From Oxalobacteraceae bacterium (lineage in GTDB: Bacteria; Pseudomonadota; Gammaproteobacteria; Burkholderiales; Burkholderiaceae_D), in NCBI GenBank assembly GCA_900299005.1, contig OMID01000119.1:1-58367 (forward strand): a DNA stretch of 58,367 nucleotides, written 5' to 3'. The translations under genes were made by a program, and so were the position numbers. The notes beneath the pieces are model-generated. The model searched no databases. It worked only from the letters and a program-made list of their open reading frames with translations, and was not told where the DNA came from. Positions 26,094 through 35,204 of the stretch are shown in pieces (positions within the stretch are counted from its first letter, which is position 1; each line of letters opens with the position of its first letter).

Positions 26094-27353
26094 TTACGAT
26101 CGGGTGATCGGAAGATCCAGAGATTCACCATGGCTGGCGTACTTGGCGAGTTCGAGCTTGGCAATCGCATTGCGATGCACCTCGTCCGGACCATCGGCAA
26201 TGCGCAGGGTGCGGTTATGCGCCCACAGTTGAGCGACAGCAAAGTCGTCAGATACACCGCCACCGCCATGTGCCTGGATCGACCAGTCAATCACCTGTTG
26301 CGCCATGACGGGTGCCAAGACCTTGATCATGGCGATCTCGGATTTGGCCACCTTGTTGCCTACGGTATCCATCATGTAGGCGGCTTTCAGAACCAGCAGA
26401 CGGGCACTGTCGATCATGATGCGCGACTCGGCGATACGCTCCCGCCAGACACCTTGCTCGGACACTTTTTTGCCGAAGGCGACGCGAGAATCGATACGGC
26501 GACACATCAGTTCCAGTGCGCGCTCTGCGGTACCGATGGCGCGCATGCAGTGGTGGATGCGGCCAGGGCCCAGGCGACCCTGCGCAATTTCGAAGCCGCG
26601 GCCTTCACCCAGCAAAATGTTGGAGGCAGGCACGCGCACGTTATCGAAAATGACCTCGCAGTGCCCATGCGGCGCGTCATCGTAGCCAAAGACGGACAAG
26701 GGGCGAACCACGGTCACGCCCTTGGTATCAGCTGGCACGAGGATCATCGACTGCTGCGAGTGCCGTGGTGCATCGGGATCGGTCTTGCCCATCAAGATAT
26801 AGATCTTGCAGCGCGGATCACCTGCACCGGAAGTCCACCACTTGCGACCATTGATCACATACTCATTGCCCGCGCGCTCGATGCGCGTGCTGATATTGGT
26901 GGCATCTGACGAGGCCACATCGGGCTCGGTCATGGCAAAAGCGGAACGGATCTCACCGCGCAGCAGGGGCTTGAGCCATTGCTCTTTGTGCTCTTCGGTG
27001 CCATAGCGCTCGATGGTTTCCATATTGCCGGTGTCGGGCGCGGAGCAGTTGAAGACCTCGGGCGCCCACGTGATACGACCCATGATTTCGCACAGGGGCG
27101 CGTAGTCCAGGTTGGAGAGGCCTTCGGGAGCATGGGCTGATTTGGGAAGGAACAGGTTCCACAGGCCTTCCTTGCGTGCAATAGGCTTGAGTTCCTCGAC
27201 GATTCTTGTCGGAATCCAGCGATTGCCCTTCTCGCGACCATTACGGTCAACCTCCTCTTTGTAGGTGCGCTCGTTGGGATAAATGTATTGATCCATGAAG
27301 TGGTTGAGCTTCTCTCGCAGCTCCATGCACCGGGGGGAATATTCGAAATCCAT
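26094..27353 (-). CDS. Acyl-CoA dehydrogenase of the ACAD10/11 type
   Basis: 419 residues. [22 protein letters not shown] is the FAD loop and [21 protein letters not shown] is the long-form variant seen in ACAD10/11 and LvaC-like enzymes. Near the end, [13 protein letters not shown] puts Asp-Gly where medium-chain ACADs have the catalytic Glu-Gly, again as in ACAD10/11. Those enzymes act with an aminoglycoside-phosphotransferase-like kinase: the 4-hydroxyl of a 4-hydroxyacyl-CoA is phosphorylated, and the ACAD then eliminates phosphate to give an enoyl-CoA. The kinase gene is directly upstream here (55 bases), which makes that reaction the best prediction. The substrate chain length is unknown. 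Confidence 0.9.
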   Translation of the reverse strand: MDFEYSPRCMELREKLNHFMDQYIYPNERTYKEEVDRNGREKGNRWIPTRIVEELKPIARKEGLWNLFLPKSAHAPEGLSNLDYAPLCEIMGRITWAPEVFNCSAPDTGNMETIERYGTEEHKEQWLKPLLRGEIRSAFAMTEPDVASSDATNISTRIERAGNEYVINGRKWWTSGAGDPRCKIYILMGKTDPDAPRHSQQSMILVPADTKGVTVVRPLSVFGYDDAPHGHCEVIFDNVRVPASNILLGEGRGFEIAQGRLGPGRIHHCMRAIGTAERALELMCRRIDSRVAFGKKVSEQGVWRERIAESRIMIDSARLLVLKAAYMMDTVGNKVAKSEIAMIKVLAPVMAQQVIDWSIQAHGGGGVSDDFAVAQLWAHNRTLRIADGPDEVHRNAIAKLELAKYASHGESLDLPITRS

Positions 27354-27408
27354 GCTGTCTCCTCGCTGGTTATTGTCAGTCGTTGGTCTGTTGCGTGATT
27401 TCTGATGA

Positions 27409-28476
27409 TCAAATCGGGCGCACTCCGGAGACGTAATCCCAGCCCATCGTCGCCATCGGTTTTGCAGCCTGCCCGCTCTTGAGCGCCTCCTCGCTGGCGG
27501 CAGTGCCGTCCTGATAGCGCTTCATGATGCCTTGCAAGATGCCCGCCATACGGAACATGTTATAGGCCAGATAAAAGCGAAAATCATCTTTGTTGATGGC
27601 GATGCCGGTACGCTCGCTGTAGCGCTCGATGTACTCGTCTTTCGAGGGGATGCCCAGCGCTTTGAGATCAAGACCGCCTAGGCCACGGAACATGCCGGGC
27701 TCGATATGCCAGCTCATGCAGTGGTACGAAAAATCCGCTAGTGGGTGGCCCAGGGTCGAAAGCTCCCAATCGAGGACAGCAAGAATCTTCGGCTCGGTAG
27801 GATGGAAGATCATGTTGTCCAGACGGTAGTCACCGTGGACGATCGTCGTTATCTCGCCTGTCGGAATATGTCTGGGCAGCCAGTCGATCAGGTGTTCCAT
27901 CGCTGGTATGTGCTCGGTCTCTGCCGCCTTGTACTGGCGTATCCATCGATCGATCTGACGCTGAAAATAATTACCCGGTTTGCCAAAAGTTTCCAGCCCG
28001 ACGGCGCGGTAATCGAGACTGTGCAGCTGGGCGATGACGCGGTTCATTTCATCATAGTGTGCAGCACGATCCTCATTACTCATGCCCGGCAGCGCCTGAT
28101 CCCACAGTACGCGACCCTCGACGAATTCCATGAGGTAGAAAGCGCGTCCGATCACGGATTCGTCTTCGCACAATACGTATTGTCTTGCGGCCGGAAAGCC
28201 GGCTTTCGATAAAGCATCCATCACGCGGAATTCGCGATCGATCGCATGGGCCGAGGGCAGTAGCTTGGCCGCTGGCGCAGGCTTGGTGCGAAGCACATAG
28301 CACTGCTTGTCTGAAGTCAGTTTGAAGGTGGGGTTGGACTGGCCGCCTTTGAATTGCTCAATCTGAAGTTTGCCCTGGAACCCCCGCACATGTTCGTGCA
28401 GGTAGCCGGACAACGCGTCGAGATTAACTTTCATGCGTTCCGCGACAGGTTTGGTCCCCATGAATTCTTCGTACAT
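27409..28476 (-). CDS. Aminoglycoside-phosphotransferase-like kinase (ACAD10/11-associated)
   Basis: 355 residues with the APH kinase fold. The nucleotide-loop region is [13 protein letters not shown], then YVLRTKP with the Lys. The catalytic loop is [13 protein letters not shown] (HGD and the metal-binding Asn), and the metal-binding DWE lies in [19 protein letters not shown]. This sequence type is not an antibiotic-resistance enzyme; it matches the kinase half of ACAD11 and bacterial 4-hydroxyacyl-CoA kinases such as LvaA. The start is the ATG at 28476, preceded by GGGAGA; a second ATG lies five codons in. It is placed between a histidine phosphatase gene and the ACAD gene. Confidence 0.9.
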   Translation of the reverse strand: MYEEFMGTKPVAERMKVNLDALSGYLHEHVRGFQGKLQIEQFKGGQSNPTFKLTSDKQCYVLRTKPAPAAKLLPSAHAIDREFRVMDALSKAGFPAARQYVLCEDESVIGRAFYLMEFVEGRVLWDQALPGMSNEDRAAHYDEMNRVIAQLHSLDYRAVGLETFGKPGNYFQRQIDRWIRQYKAAETEHIPAMEHLIDWLPRHIPTGEITTIVHGDYRLDNMIFHPTEPKILAVLDWELSTLGHPLADFSYHCMSWHIEPGMFRGLGGLDLKALGIPSKDEYIERYSERTGIAINKDDFRFYLAYNMFRMAGILQGIMKRYQDGTAASEEALKSGQAAKPMATMGWDYVSGVRPI

Positions 28477-28530
28477 AGCCGCACTATCTCCCGCTGCTTC
28501 TGTTGATGGCTCAAGTCTACGGCCTGAAAC

Positions 28531-29235
28531 TTACAGGCCACGCGCTTTCCGGTACTGCTCGAACAGCGCCTCCATGGTCGTGCCGCGCGACTCGGCTTGC
28601 AGTTCGGACGGCGGCGAATAATTCATCAGTCGAACGACCCAGTCGGATGCGGCGTGACCGACATCCATCGCGTTGATGCAACCGGCTGTCTGCGCCAGAT
28701 TTCCCAGGAACAGGCGTTGCCCGGTCAGTGCATAGGACAAGATTGCGCGATTCACGCCGCCATGCAGCACCATTAGCACAGTATCCCACTCGGGGTCCTT
28801 GCGAAGTTTATCGATGGCCGGGTATACACGATCCATGAGCTGACCCACGGTTTCGCCACCGAGGAATTGCTTGTCTTCAGGCGGCACACCCTCAAATGCG
28901 CCGGTGAAAGCCTCACGCAATTGATGGTCGGGTATCGCAGAGAGTTTTCCACCGCGTATTTCCACCAGCTCAGGCCAGTGCTCGAATTCGATGGCCTGAC
29001 CCGTTTCGGCCAGCACTCGGGTGGCGGTCTCCAGAGTGCGCGGCAAGCCGGACACAATCACTTTATCAAATCGAATGCCAGCGCCGGCAAACACGCGGCC
29101 AGCGGCGGTGGTCTGTGCCTGTCCCTGTTCATTGAGCGGAACCGTCTCGGGCAAGTAGGGTTTGCCTTCGTTATCAAAATAGGTGACGCTGCCATGGCGC
29201 ATCAGGAATACGCGGCGACGTGGGTTAAAGCTCAT
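28531..29235 (-). CDS. Histidine-phosphatase superfamily protein
   Basis: 234 residues. The phosphate pocket begins with FLMRHGSV (the RHG motif with the phosphorylated His). GLPRTLETATRVLAE supplies the second Arg, a conserved Glu is in FEHWPELVEIRGG, and the second catalytic His is in VLMVLHGGVNRAIL. Family members are phosphoglycerate-mutase-like phosphatases with varied substrates. Its position directly upstream of the APH-like kinase (54 bases) suggests a phosphorylated acyl-CoA or related compound as substrate; that is inference. The start at 29235 is followed closely by the domain, so the N-terminus is likely correct. Confidence 0.88.
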   Translation of the reverse strand: MSFNPRRRVFLMRHGSVTYFDNEGKPYLPETVPLNEQGQAQTTAAGRVFAGAGIRFDKVIVSGLPRTLETATRVLAETGQAIEFEHWPELVEIRGGKLSAIPDHQLREAFTGAFEGVPPEDKQFLGGETVGQLMDRVYPAIDKLRKDPEWDTVLMVLHGGVNRAILSYALTGQRLFLGNLAQTAGCINAMDVGHAASDWVVRLMNYSPPSELQAESRGTTMEALFEQYRKARGL

Positions 29236-29300
29236 TGCGGGGTTGCTTTCTTTTTTTAGGGTGAACGGGGGATATTGATGGCAGACCTTGATGCCACATC

Positions 29301-30080
29301 CTAGCGGTAGTGCGGTTTTCTTTTTTCAAGGAAGGCGGTCATGCCTTCCAGAGCATCCGGGTGGTGCAGGCAATCGACGAAGCTTCGCCGCTCGGACTCG
29401 AGCTGCTCGGGCAAGGCATGATCGGGAGCCTCGCGCAGCAGCGATTTGATGTTCTCCATCGCGTGTGGCGAGAGTCGCGAGAGTTCGTCACTCCAGTCCA
29501 GCGCGGCATTCAATGCCTGGCCGTCGACAACCACACGGTTGACTAGCCCGGCCTGGTGCAACCTCGATGCCGATACGGGTTTGCCCTCAATGAGTATCTC
29601 GGTTGCCAGCTGGCGCGGCAGTGCCTGAGAGAGTGCCCAGGTGATGCCACCGTCAGGTGAGAGTCCCACCTTGACGTAGGCGGCGACAAATTGGGCGGAA
29701 TGACCGGCGACAATCAGGTCGCAAGCCAGCGCCAGCGAAAACCCTGCGCCCGCCGCCGGGCCTTCCACCGCGGCGATCACGGGCTTGGGGCAATCCCGCA
29801 GGGCCTCTACCCATGCATGCAGCTTGCCCACCGAGTCGGCAGCGACCTCGCGAGCTTTGCTGCGGGTTTCCAGAAGACGGTTCAGGTTGCCGCCGGCGCA
29901 GAAAGCGTCCCCCGCGCCAGTCACTACCACGGCCCGTATGTCAGGGTCACGCTCGGCTGTGGACAAGGCCTCGACGCCGGCCGCGTACATGTCCGGGTGC
30001 AGCGCGTTTCTTGCGCCGGGATTGGAGATCGTAAGGATCAGTGTCGTGTCGCGACGGGAGGCGAGCAGTTCGGCAGACAT
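29301..30080 (-). CDS. Enoyl-CoA hydratase/isomerase (crotonase family)
   Basis: 259 residues. Crotonase landmarks are NPGARNALHPDMY, the oxyanion-hole GAGDAFCAGGNL, AAVEGPAAGAGFSLALACDL (second oxyanion Gly) and VKVGLSPDGGITWALSQALP. In the last motif, an Asp stands where hydratases usually have the catalytic Glu, the arrangement of PaaG-type isomerases, and only one acidic residue is evident. It may thus be an isomerase or alternative oxepin-CoA-hydrolase-type enzyme rather than a classical hydratase. It is the first gene of the leftward cluster, and its product would act on the enoyl-CoA produced by the ACAD10/11-type enzyme encoded three genes downstream. Confidence 0.88.
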   Translation of the reverse strand: MSAELLASRRDTTLILTISNPGARNALHPDMYAAGVEALSTAERDPDIRAVVVTGAGDAFCAGGNLNRLLETRSKAREVAADSVGKLHAWVEALRDCPKPVIAAVEGPAAGAGFSLALACDLIVAGHSAQFVAAYVKVGLSPDGGITWALSQALPRQLATEILIEGKPVSASRLHQAGLVNRVVVDGQALNAALDWSDELSRLSPHAMENIKSLLREAPDHALPEQLESERRSFVDCLHHPDALEGMTAFLEKRKPHYR

Positions 30081-30231
30081 GGGTGAACGAAGGGTCTCGG
30101 TTGTGGGCTTTGTTTGGCGGCCAATCAGGCGACGCCGCCAGTGATAGACTGCCTGCCTTCATTGTAACCTCAGCAAGCTAATGCAAAAACTGGCGGGCCA
30201 TGGGCCGGTCAGGCCAGAACAAGGAGACAGA

Positions 30232-30825
30232 ATGCTAACGTTATGCGGCTTCGCGGCCAGCAATTACTACAACAAGGTCAAGCTCGCTCTTCTGGAAAAA
30301 GACATCCCGTTTCAGGAGAAGTTGGTCTGGGTGGATCGCTCACCCGCCTTACTGGAGAAATCGCCATTGGGTAAAGTGCCTTTTTTCGAGATTGGAGACA
30401 AGGTACTGTTCGAGTCGCAGGTGATGCTCGATTACGTCGAGGCGGCTTATCTGCAAAAGCCATTGCTGCCTACTGATCCTTTTGAAGCGGCGCGGATTCG
30501 AGAGCTGATTCAATACATGGAGCTGCACCTGGAACTGGTTGTGCGCGAGCTGTATCCAGAGGCATTTTTCGGAGGGAAAATCTCTGATGAGACCAAGACT
30601 CGGGTGCAAAAACTTTTAAAGCGCAATATCGCAGCCTTTGGTCGGATCGCGGCATTCTCACCGTACATCGCGGGCGAGCAATTCACGATGGCCGATTGTG
30701 CTGCCACCGTTCATCTGCCGATGATTGGCATGGCTACCAAGGCGATTTACGGTGAAGACATGATGGCTGACTACCCCGTGCGCGACTATCTGGCACTGAT
30801 GGGCGAGCGGCCAACCGTGAAATAA
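30232..30825 (+). CDS. Glutathione S-transferase, probably shortened by a premature stop
   Basis: 197 residues from the ATG at 30232, chosen because of the strong AAGGAGACAG ribosome-binding site. The thioredoxin-like domain reads LCGFAASNYYNKVKLALLE, then SPLGKVPFFE with the cis-Pro and LFESQVMLDYVE. The helical domain ends with FTMADCAATVHLPM and MGERPTVK. After the TAA at 30823-30825 the same frame stays open for 22 more codons (to TGA at 30892-30894), encoding VTADRKASAAEFAERIRTQ and then SKR, which looks like the natural C-terminal helix of this GST type. A single base change (AAA to TAA) would explain it. The catalytic domain is intact, so activity may remain. Confidence 0.8.
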   Translation: MLTLCGFAASNYYNKVKLALLEKDIPFQEKLVWVDRSPALLEKSPLGKVPFFEIGDKVLFESQVMLDYVEAAYLQKPLLPTDPFEAARIRELIQYMELHLELVVRELYPEAFFGGKISDETKTRVQKLLKRNIAAFGRIAAFSPYIAGEQFTMADCAATVHLPMIGMATKAIYGEDMMADYPVRDYLALMGERPTVK

Positions 30826-31022
30826 GTCACGGCAGATCGCAAGGCCAGTGCGGCAGAGTTCGCCGAGCGCATCAGGACGCAGAGTAAGCGCTGAGGGTTC
30901 AGCCGGGGTCGTCTGGCCTTGAAAAGCAAACGGCATCAGCGCTTGTGGGCTTGATGTCATTTTTATTTTGATAAATTCGGTTTTCTTTCGAAGGGTTATC
31001 CGGGTGGGGTGCGGGGCGTTGT

Positions 31023-31168
31023 GGATCCCAGCTTTCGCTGGGATGACGGATTGATCGGCTGAGATGACGGGGTTGATCGGCTGGGATGACGGATTGGTCG
31101 GCTGGGATGACGGAGTGTTCATGACCGCCGGTCCTCATCCACCGTCATCCCAGCGAAAGCTGGGATCC
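31023..31168. repeat. Perfect 27-bp inverted repeat enclosing a 21-bp tandem array
   Basis: The segment 31023-31049 (GGATCCCAGCTTTCGCTGGG and ATGACGG) is repeated as its exact complement at 31142-31168. Between them, units of about 21 bp (GCTGGGATGACGGATTGATC and variants) are repeated four times from 31037 to about 31117. The unit contains the common proteobacterial intergenic motif whose translation reads VIPAKAGI. It lies downstream of the GST gene and of the PIN-domain gene. Confidence 0.85.
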
Positions 31169-31193
31169 ATGGCTGATCAAACGACTAACTCCC

Positions 31194-31685
31194 TCAAGGG
31201 TGAGCGCCCGTCCATTCCCCATGCCAGCGCAGCCATCCCTCTAGCGACACTATCCTGAACTGACCCTGGCGAGCGGTTTTGCGCGCGAGCTTCAGCAAGG
31301 CTTTGTCTTTGGTGACCAGAGCGACGGCACTGCACGCCTGCGCAAGTTCGAGAAACTTCTGATCGTCGCTATCCTTGCAGACGGGCAGAACGGAAGACGT
31401 GGCACTACCCATGGCCTGCGAATCGCCCGAGAACAGGGTGATTCGTTGATCAAATTCGGCCAGTATGGCCGCCTGCGCCTCTGCAGAGAGTTTCATTTTG
31501 TCGTAGGCCAGTACCAGCTCGAATTCTCTGCGGCAGTCTTCGCGGGTAATGGCGTCGATCTCTTTACTGATCAGCGCCTCCATCAATAACTGCCATCGCG
31601 GATCACGAAACATGAATAAGTCGAGACACACATTCGTATCCAGTACGATTCGGGGCCTGAGGGCGGGATGCGCTTTCGGTATCAT
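31194..31685 (-). CDS. PIN-domain protein, VapC-like toxin family (COG1569 type)
   Basis: 163 residues from the ATG at 31685; the frame is open for 34 further codons upstream, but those overlap the yaaA start region on the other strand and precede the domain. Acidic active-site residues are in [13 protein letters not shown] (first Asp), REDCRREFE (Glu), [13 protein letters not shown] (Asp) and [10 protein letters not shown] (Asp), the full set expected for a Mg-dependent RNase. No small antitoxin gene is adjacent: upstream is divergent yaaA and downstream is a repeat. It may be a solitary toxin-derived nuclease or have an antitoxin elsewhere. Confidence 0.82.
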   Translation of the reverse strand: MIPKAHPALRPRIVLDTNVCLDLFMFRDPRWQLLMEALISKEIDAITREDCRREFELVLAYDKMKLSAEAQAAILAEFDQRITLFSGDSQAMGSATSSVLPVCKDSDDQKFLELAQACSAVALVTKDKALLKLARKTARQGQFRIVSLEGWLRWHGEWTGAHP

Positions 31686-31721
31686 TCGGAAATTAATCAG
31701 AACTACGAGGGAGTGCAGTGT

Positions 31722-32495
31722 ATGCTGATGGTCTTGTCGCCTGCGAAAACGCTGGACTATGAATCGCCACTGACCACGGAAGCCCACACGTTGCCGGATT
31801 TTATCCCGCGCTCGGCAGAACTGATCAAGGTGTTACGCGAAAAATCACCTGCGGAGATTGGCAGTCTGATGCAGATATCCGATCCGCTGGCGCAGCTCAA
31901 CACGGCGCGTTTTGCCAGCTGGACGAAAAAATTCAGTTTTGCGAACGCTCGGCAGGCGGTGCTGGCCTTCAATGGCGATGTCTACGAAGGCCTGGATGCC
32001 TACTCGCTTACTGAAAAACAGCTCAGCTGGGCCCAGGACCACTTGCGCATCTTGTCGGGTTTGTACGGAGTATTACGCCCGCTTGATCTGATGCAGCCCT
32101 ACCGTCTGGAAATGGGTACCCGCTTGCAGAACAAGCACGGCAAAGATCTTTATGCGTTCTGGGGTGACGCGTTAACGAAGGCGCGCCACGATACCCTCTT
32201 ATCGCTGAAGTCGAAAGCGCTCGTGAATTTGGCCTCGGAGGAGTACTTCAAGGCCGTCCAGCCGGATGCGCTGTCGGCACCCGTCATTGTGCCGGTCTTC
32301 GAGGACTGGAATGGTGGGAGGTACAAGATTATCTCTTTTCACGCAAAACGTGCGCGAGGGCTGATGGCACGTTTTGCCATTGAAAAGAAAATCACCGTGC
32401 CCGAGAAGCTGCAAGCCTTTGAGGTGGAGGGGTATTGCTTCGCACCTTCGGCTTCCGACGACAAACGATGGGTGTTCCGACGCAAGCAAGGCTGA
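31722..32495 (+). CDS. yaaA: YaaA, peroxide-stress DNA-binding protein
   Basis: 257 residues, the normal size. It starts with [17 protein letters not shown], the strongly conserved YaaA N-terminus, so the ATG at 31722 is chosen and the 18 upstream codons are discarded. Further landmarks are [40 protein letters not shown] and [15 protein letters not shown]. In E. coli YaaA lowers free intracellular iron and limits Fenton damage under hydrogen peroxide, and the fold binds DNA with a helix-hairpin-helix. It is divergent from the PIN-domain gene and convergent with bamD. Confidence 0.95.
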   Translation: MLMVLSPAKTLDYESPLTTEAHTLPDFIPRSAELIKVLREKSPAEIGSLMQISDPLAQLNTARFASWTKKFSFANARQAVLAFNGDVYEGLDAYSLTEKQLSWAQDHLRILSGLYGVLRPLDLMQPYRLEMGTRLQNKHGKDLYAFWGDALTKARHDTLLSLKSKALVNLASEEYFKAVQPDALSAPVIVPVFEDWNGGRYKIISFHAKRARGLMARFAIEKKITVPEKLQAFEVEGYCFAPSASDDKRWVFRRKQG

Positions 32496-32555
32496 AAAAA
32501 GCCGTTATTGATGCTGCCATTTGCGCCAAGGGGGCGCAGCAACGCTCAGGCGAGC

Positions 32556-33356
32556 TTACTTCCAGAGCTTCCACCAAGGTTTTTCTGTCTCGGCATTGAT
32601 CTGTGCTGCTGAATTCGTGTTGTAGTTGAGCTGAAATATGCGCTCGGCATCATCGCGCAGGTCTTTCATTCCCAAGGCATCGTAGGCCCTGATCTGTATG
32701 CGCAGCGCATTGCGTACCGATGGCGATGCCGGGTAATCACGGATAACCGTTTGCGCACGGTTGATGGCAGCCACATGAGCGCCACGCCGCAGGTAGTAGT
32801 CGGCGACGTGGACTTCGTATTGGGCCATGGCCTCGACCAGATAACGCAGACGATCTCGCGCGTCCTCTGCGTATTTGCTGTCTGGGAAACGATCAATCAG
32901 TTGCTTGAAGGCGTCGAAGGCATCGCGCGCAGCTTTGGGGTCGCGCTCGGTGGGATCCTGGCTACTGATGAAATCGAACAGACCTTTCTTGTCATTGAAG
33001 TTCGCCAGTCCGCGCAGGTAATACATGTAGTCGACGTTCGGATGGTTCGGATGCAGTCGGATGAAGCGCTCAACGGCTGCCAGGCACTGCGCCTGTTCGT
33101 TCTGACGATAGTAGGCGTACGCGACCTCCATTTGTGCCTGTTGTGCATAGGCGCCGAACGGATAGCGCGACTCCAGTTTCTCAAAGTACTTGATTGCTTT
33201 CTCGTAGTTGCCTGCTTTTAGCTCGTCCTTGGCCTCGGCGTATAATTTATCCGGTGACCAGCCCTTGGTCTCGTCACGTTTTTCTCCCAGCGAACCGCAG
33301 CCCGACATCACCAGGGCAAGCGCAACCACAGCAAGTGTCAGGAATTTTTTCAACAT
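32556..33356 (-). CDS. bamD: BamD, outer-membrane protein assembly lipoprotein
   Basis: 266 residues. The signal sequence ends in a lipobox (VMSGC, Cys at residue 20), so the protein is anchored to the inner face of the outer membrane. Five TPR motifs follow, beginning SPDKLYAEAKDELKAGNY and ALKYFEKL-like EKAIKYFEKLESRYPFGAYAQ; HPNHPNVDYMYYLRGLANF and the AVIRDYPASPSVRNAL-like QTVIRDYPASPSVRNAL are characteristic. It is an essential part of the BAM complex with BamA, where it recognises the barrel signal. It is divergent from rluD, with only 56 bases between the two starts. Confidence 0.96.
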   Translation of the reverse strand: MLKKFLTLAVVALALVMSGCGSLGEKRDETKGWSPDKLYAEAKDELKAGNYEKAIKYFEKLESRYPFGAYAQQAQMEVAYAYYRQNEQAQCLAAVERFIRLHPNHPNVDYMYYLRGLANFNDKKGLFDFISSQDPTERDPKAARDAFDAFKQLIDRFPDSKYAEDARDRLRYLVEAMAQYEVHVADYYLRRGAHVAAINRAQTVIRDYPASPSVRNALRIQIRAYDALGMKDLRDDAERIFQLNYNTNSAAQINAETEKPWWKLWK

Positions 33357-33412
33357 GGGAGAAGGCGCATGCGCAGAACCGAGTTGCGCCGATTATAGCC
33401 GATGGATACGCC

Positions 33413-34414
33413 GTGAGAGCAGACACCCCACCCCTTGCAAACGATCTGATAGATGACGATGCTCTGGAGGGCGTCGATGACGTCAGCAGCCTTGATCCGA
33501 TGTTCCTGCAGCTTGATGCAAGCAGCCAGGGCGTGAGGCTGGACAAGGCCTTGTCCGCGCTGTTGCCTCAGTACTCGCGTGGTCGGCTGCAGCAGTGGAT
33601 CGAGCAGGGCTGGGTGCAGGTCGATGGCAAGCCAGCCAAAGTACGCAGCCTGATGCTGGGTGTCGAAACCGTCTCTGTTCGGCCCCAGCCAGCCGAACAG
33701 GAACACGCGTATGCCCCGGAGTCGGTGCCGCTGAGCGTTGTGCATGAAGATGCATCGATCATCGTGCTTAACAAACCGGCAGGCCTCGTGGTGCATCCTG
33801 CAGCAGGCAATTGGAAGGGTACGCTTCTTAATGGTCTGCTGCATCGATGGCCCGAGCTTGAAGGTGTGCCGCGCGCGGGTATCGTGCATCGCTTGGACAA
33901 GGACACCAGTGGTCTGCTGGTTGTGGCACGAACACTAACTGCGCAGACTGAGCTTGTCAGGCAACTGCAAACGCGCTCTATGGGCCGCGAGTATCTGGCG
34001 CTGGTTTGGGGGCAGCCCGTATCCAGCGGTCGCATCGAAGCGCCAATCGCCCGTCATCCGCGCGAGCGCACGCGCATGGCGGTCAGTAAATCTCCACTGG
34101 CCAAACCCGCCGTGACGCACTTCCAGAAAATCGCTTCGGGTCACATCGATGGACGTCCGGTCGCGCTCCTGCGCTGCCGGCTTGAGACCGGTCGCACGCA
34201 CCAGATTCGCGTTCATCTGCAAGCGCTGGGTTTTCCGATTGTTGGCGACGCTGTCTATGGCAAGCCGCATCTGGTATCCGTTTTTCCGCGACAGGCGCTG
34301 CATGCTGAAAAGCTCGGATTGGTTCATCCCGGCTCAGGCGAGGATTGCGATTGGCATGCGCCAGTGCCAGAGGACATGGCCGCGCTGCTGATGCGCGCGC
34401 AGATCGTTCTTTGA
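33413..34414 (+). CDS. rluD: RluD, 23S rRNA pseudouridine synthase
   Basis: About 333 residues if started at the GTG at 33413; the frame is open further upstream into bamD, and an ATG at 33500 (MFLQLDASS) would give a 304-residue protein that still contains every domain. The S4 RNA-binding domain comes first (QGVRLDKALSALLPQYSRGRLQQW), then the synthase domain with the catalytic Asp in GIVHRLDKDTSGLLVVA, and RLETGRTHQIRVHLQALG. It converts the helix-69 uridines (1911, 1915, 1917 in E. coli numbering) to pseudouridine late in 50S assembly. pgeF follows 28 bases on, and the bamD/rluD/pgeF neighbourhood is conserved in proteobacteria. Confidence 0.92.
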   Translation: MRADTPPLANDLIDDDALEGVDDVSSLDPMFLQLDASSQGVRLDKALSALLPQYSRGRLQQWIEQGWVQVDGKPAKVRSLMLGVETVSVRPQPAEQEHAYAPESVPLSVVHEDASIIVLNKPAGLVVHPAAGNWKGTLLNGLLHRWPELEGVPRAGIVHRLDKDTSGLLVVARTLTAQTELVRQLQTRSMGREYLALVWGQPVSSGRIEAPIARHPRERTRMAVSKSPLAKPAVTHFQKIASGHIDGRPVALLRCRLETGRTHQIRVHLQALGFPIVGDAVYGKPHLVSVFPRQALHAEKLGLVHPGSGEDCDWHAPVPEDMAALLMRAQIVL

Positions 34415-34442
34415 TTGGCCAGCGCGACCTCCCCCGATTGTC

Positions 34443-35204
34443 ATGCGTTCACTGCCCTTGCACTGGCCCGCACTTCCTGGTGGAGTTGGTGTCTTGTCGA
34501 CCTTGCGCTCTGGCGGGGTGAGTCTGCCGCCTTATGATGACAGCAAGGGCGGTGGCGGGCTGAATCTCGGTACCCATGTCGGTGACCGGCCTGAGGCGGT
34601 CGAACGCAATCGCCTACTGCTGCAGACGCTGCTGCCCTCAGAGCCTGCGTGGCTCAATCAGGTGCATGGTGTCGAGGTGGTCGATGCGCAGCGAGTCATT
34701 ACAGAACGCAGCTTGCTCACTGCCGACGCCAGCATCGCGACACAAGCGGGCACGGTGTGCGCGATCATGACAGCGGATTGCATGCCCGTGCTACTCGCTG
34801 ATCGTCGAGGCAAAGTGGTAGGCGCGGCACACGCAGGCTGGCGTGGTCTGGCTGCGGGGGTGGTCGAGGCGACTGTCTCTCGCATGAGTGCGGCAGGCGC
34901 CCGGGATATCGTGGCGTGGCTTGGACCGGGTATCGGACCTGCGCATTTTGAGGTAGGTGAGGACGTGCGGCAGGCATTTAGTCGGCTGGGCGGTGCCGCA
35001 GACCGAGCCTTCATGGCGATGGTGGGACAACCAGGAAAATACCTTGCTGATCTACCGTATCTGGCGAGAATAGCGCTCTCGGCTGTCGGTGTTCATGAGG
35101 TGTCGGGTGGTGAGCACTGCACGGTGAGTGAGCCCGAACATTTTTATTCTTTTCGTCGGGATCGCGTGACCGGACGCATGGCCACCCTGATCTGGATCAA
35201 GTAG
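34443..35204 (+). CDS. pgeF: PgeF (YfiH family), peptidoglycan editing / multicopper-like oxidase
   Basis: 253 residues. Cys and His residues of the zinc/active site are in LNQVHGVEVVDA, TADCMPVLLADRRGKVVGAAHAGWRG and GPGIGPAHFEVG. The LNLGTHVGD motif near residue 40 is typical. E. coli PgeF hydrolyses wrongly built UDP-MurNAc-Ser so that L-Ala is used in peptidoglycan; older annotation calls the family laccase domain or polyphenol oxidase, and mammalian homologues act on purine nucleosides. It is co-directional with rluD and ends 8 bases into the convergent small membrane protein gene. Confidence 0.93.
   Translation: MRSLPLHWPALPGGVGVLSTLRSGGVSLPPYDDSKGGGGLNLGTHVGDRPEAVERNRLLLQTLLPSEPAWLNQVHGVEVVDAQRVITERSLLTADASIATQAGTVCAIMTADCMPVLLADRRGKVVGAAHAGWRGLAAGVVEATVSRMSAAGARDIVAWLGPGIGPAHFEVGEDVRQAFSRLGGAADRAFMAMVGQPGKYLADLPYLARIALSAVGVHEVSGGEHCTVSEPEHFYSFRRDRVTGRMATLIWIK

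Noticed and set aside
27409-28476. Antibiotic resistance by an aminoglycoside phosphotransferase
   Set aside because: The sequence belongs to the ACAD10/11-associated kinase branch and its neighbours are acyl-CoA enzymes; the fold alone does not indicate resistance.
31037-31117. Direct repeats resembling a CRISPR array
   Set aside because: Units of 21-22 bp are adjacent, with no unique spacers, and no cas gene is near; it is a tandem repeat inside an inverted repeat.
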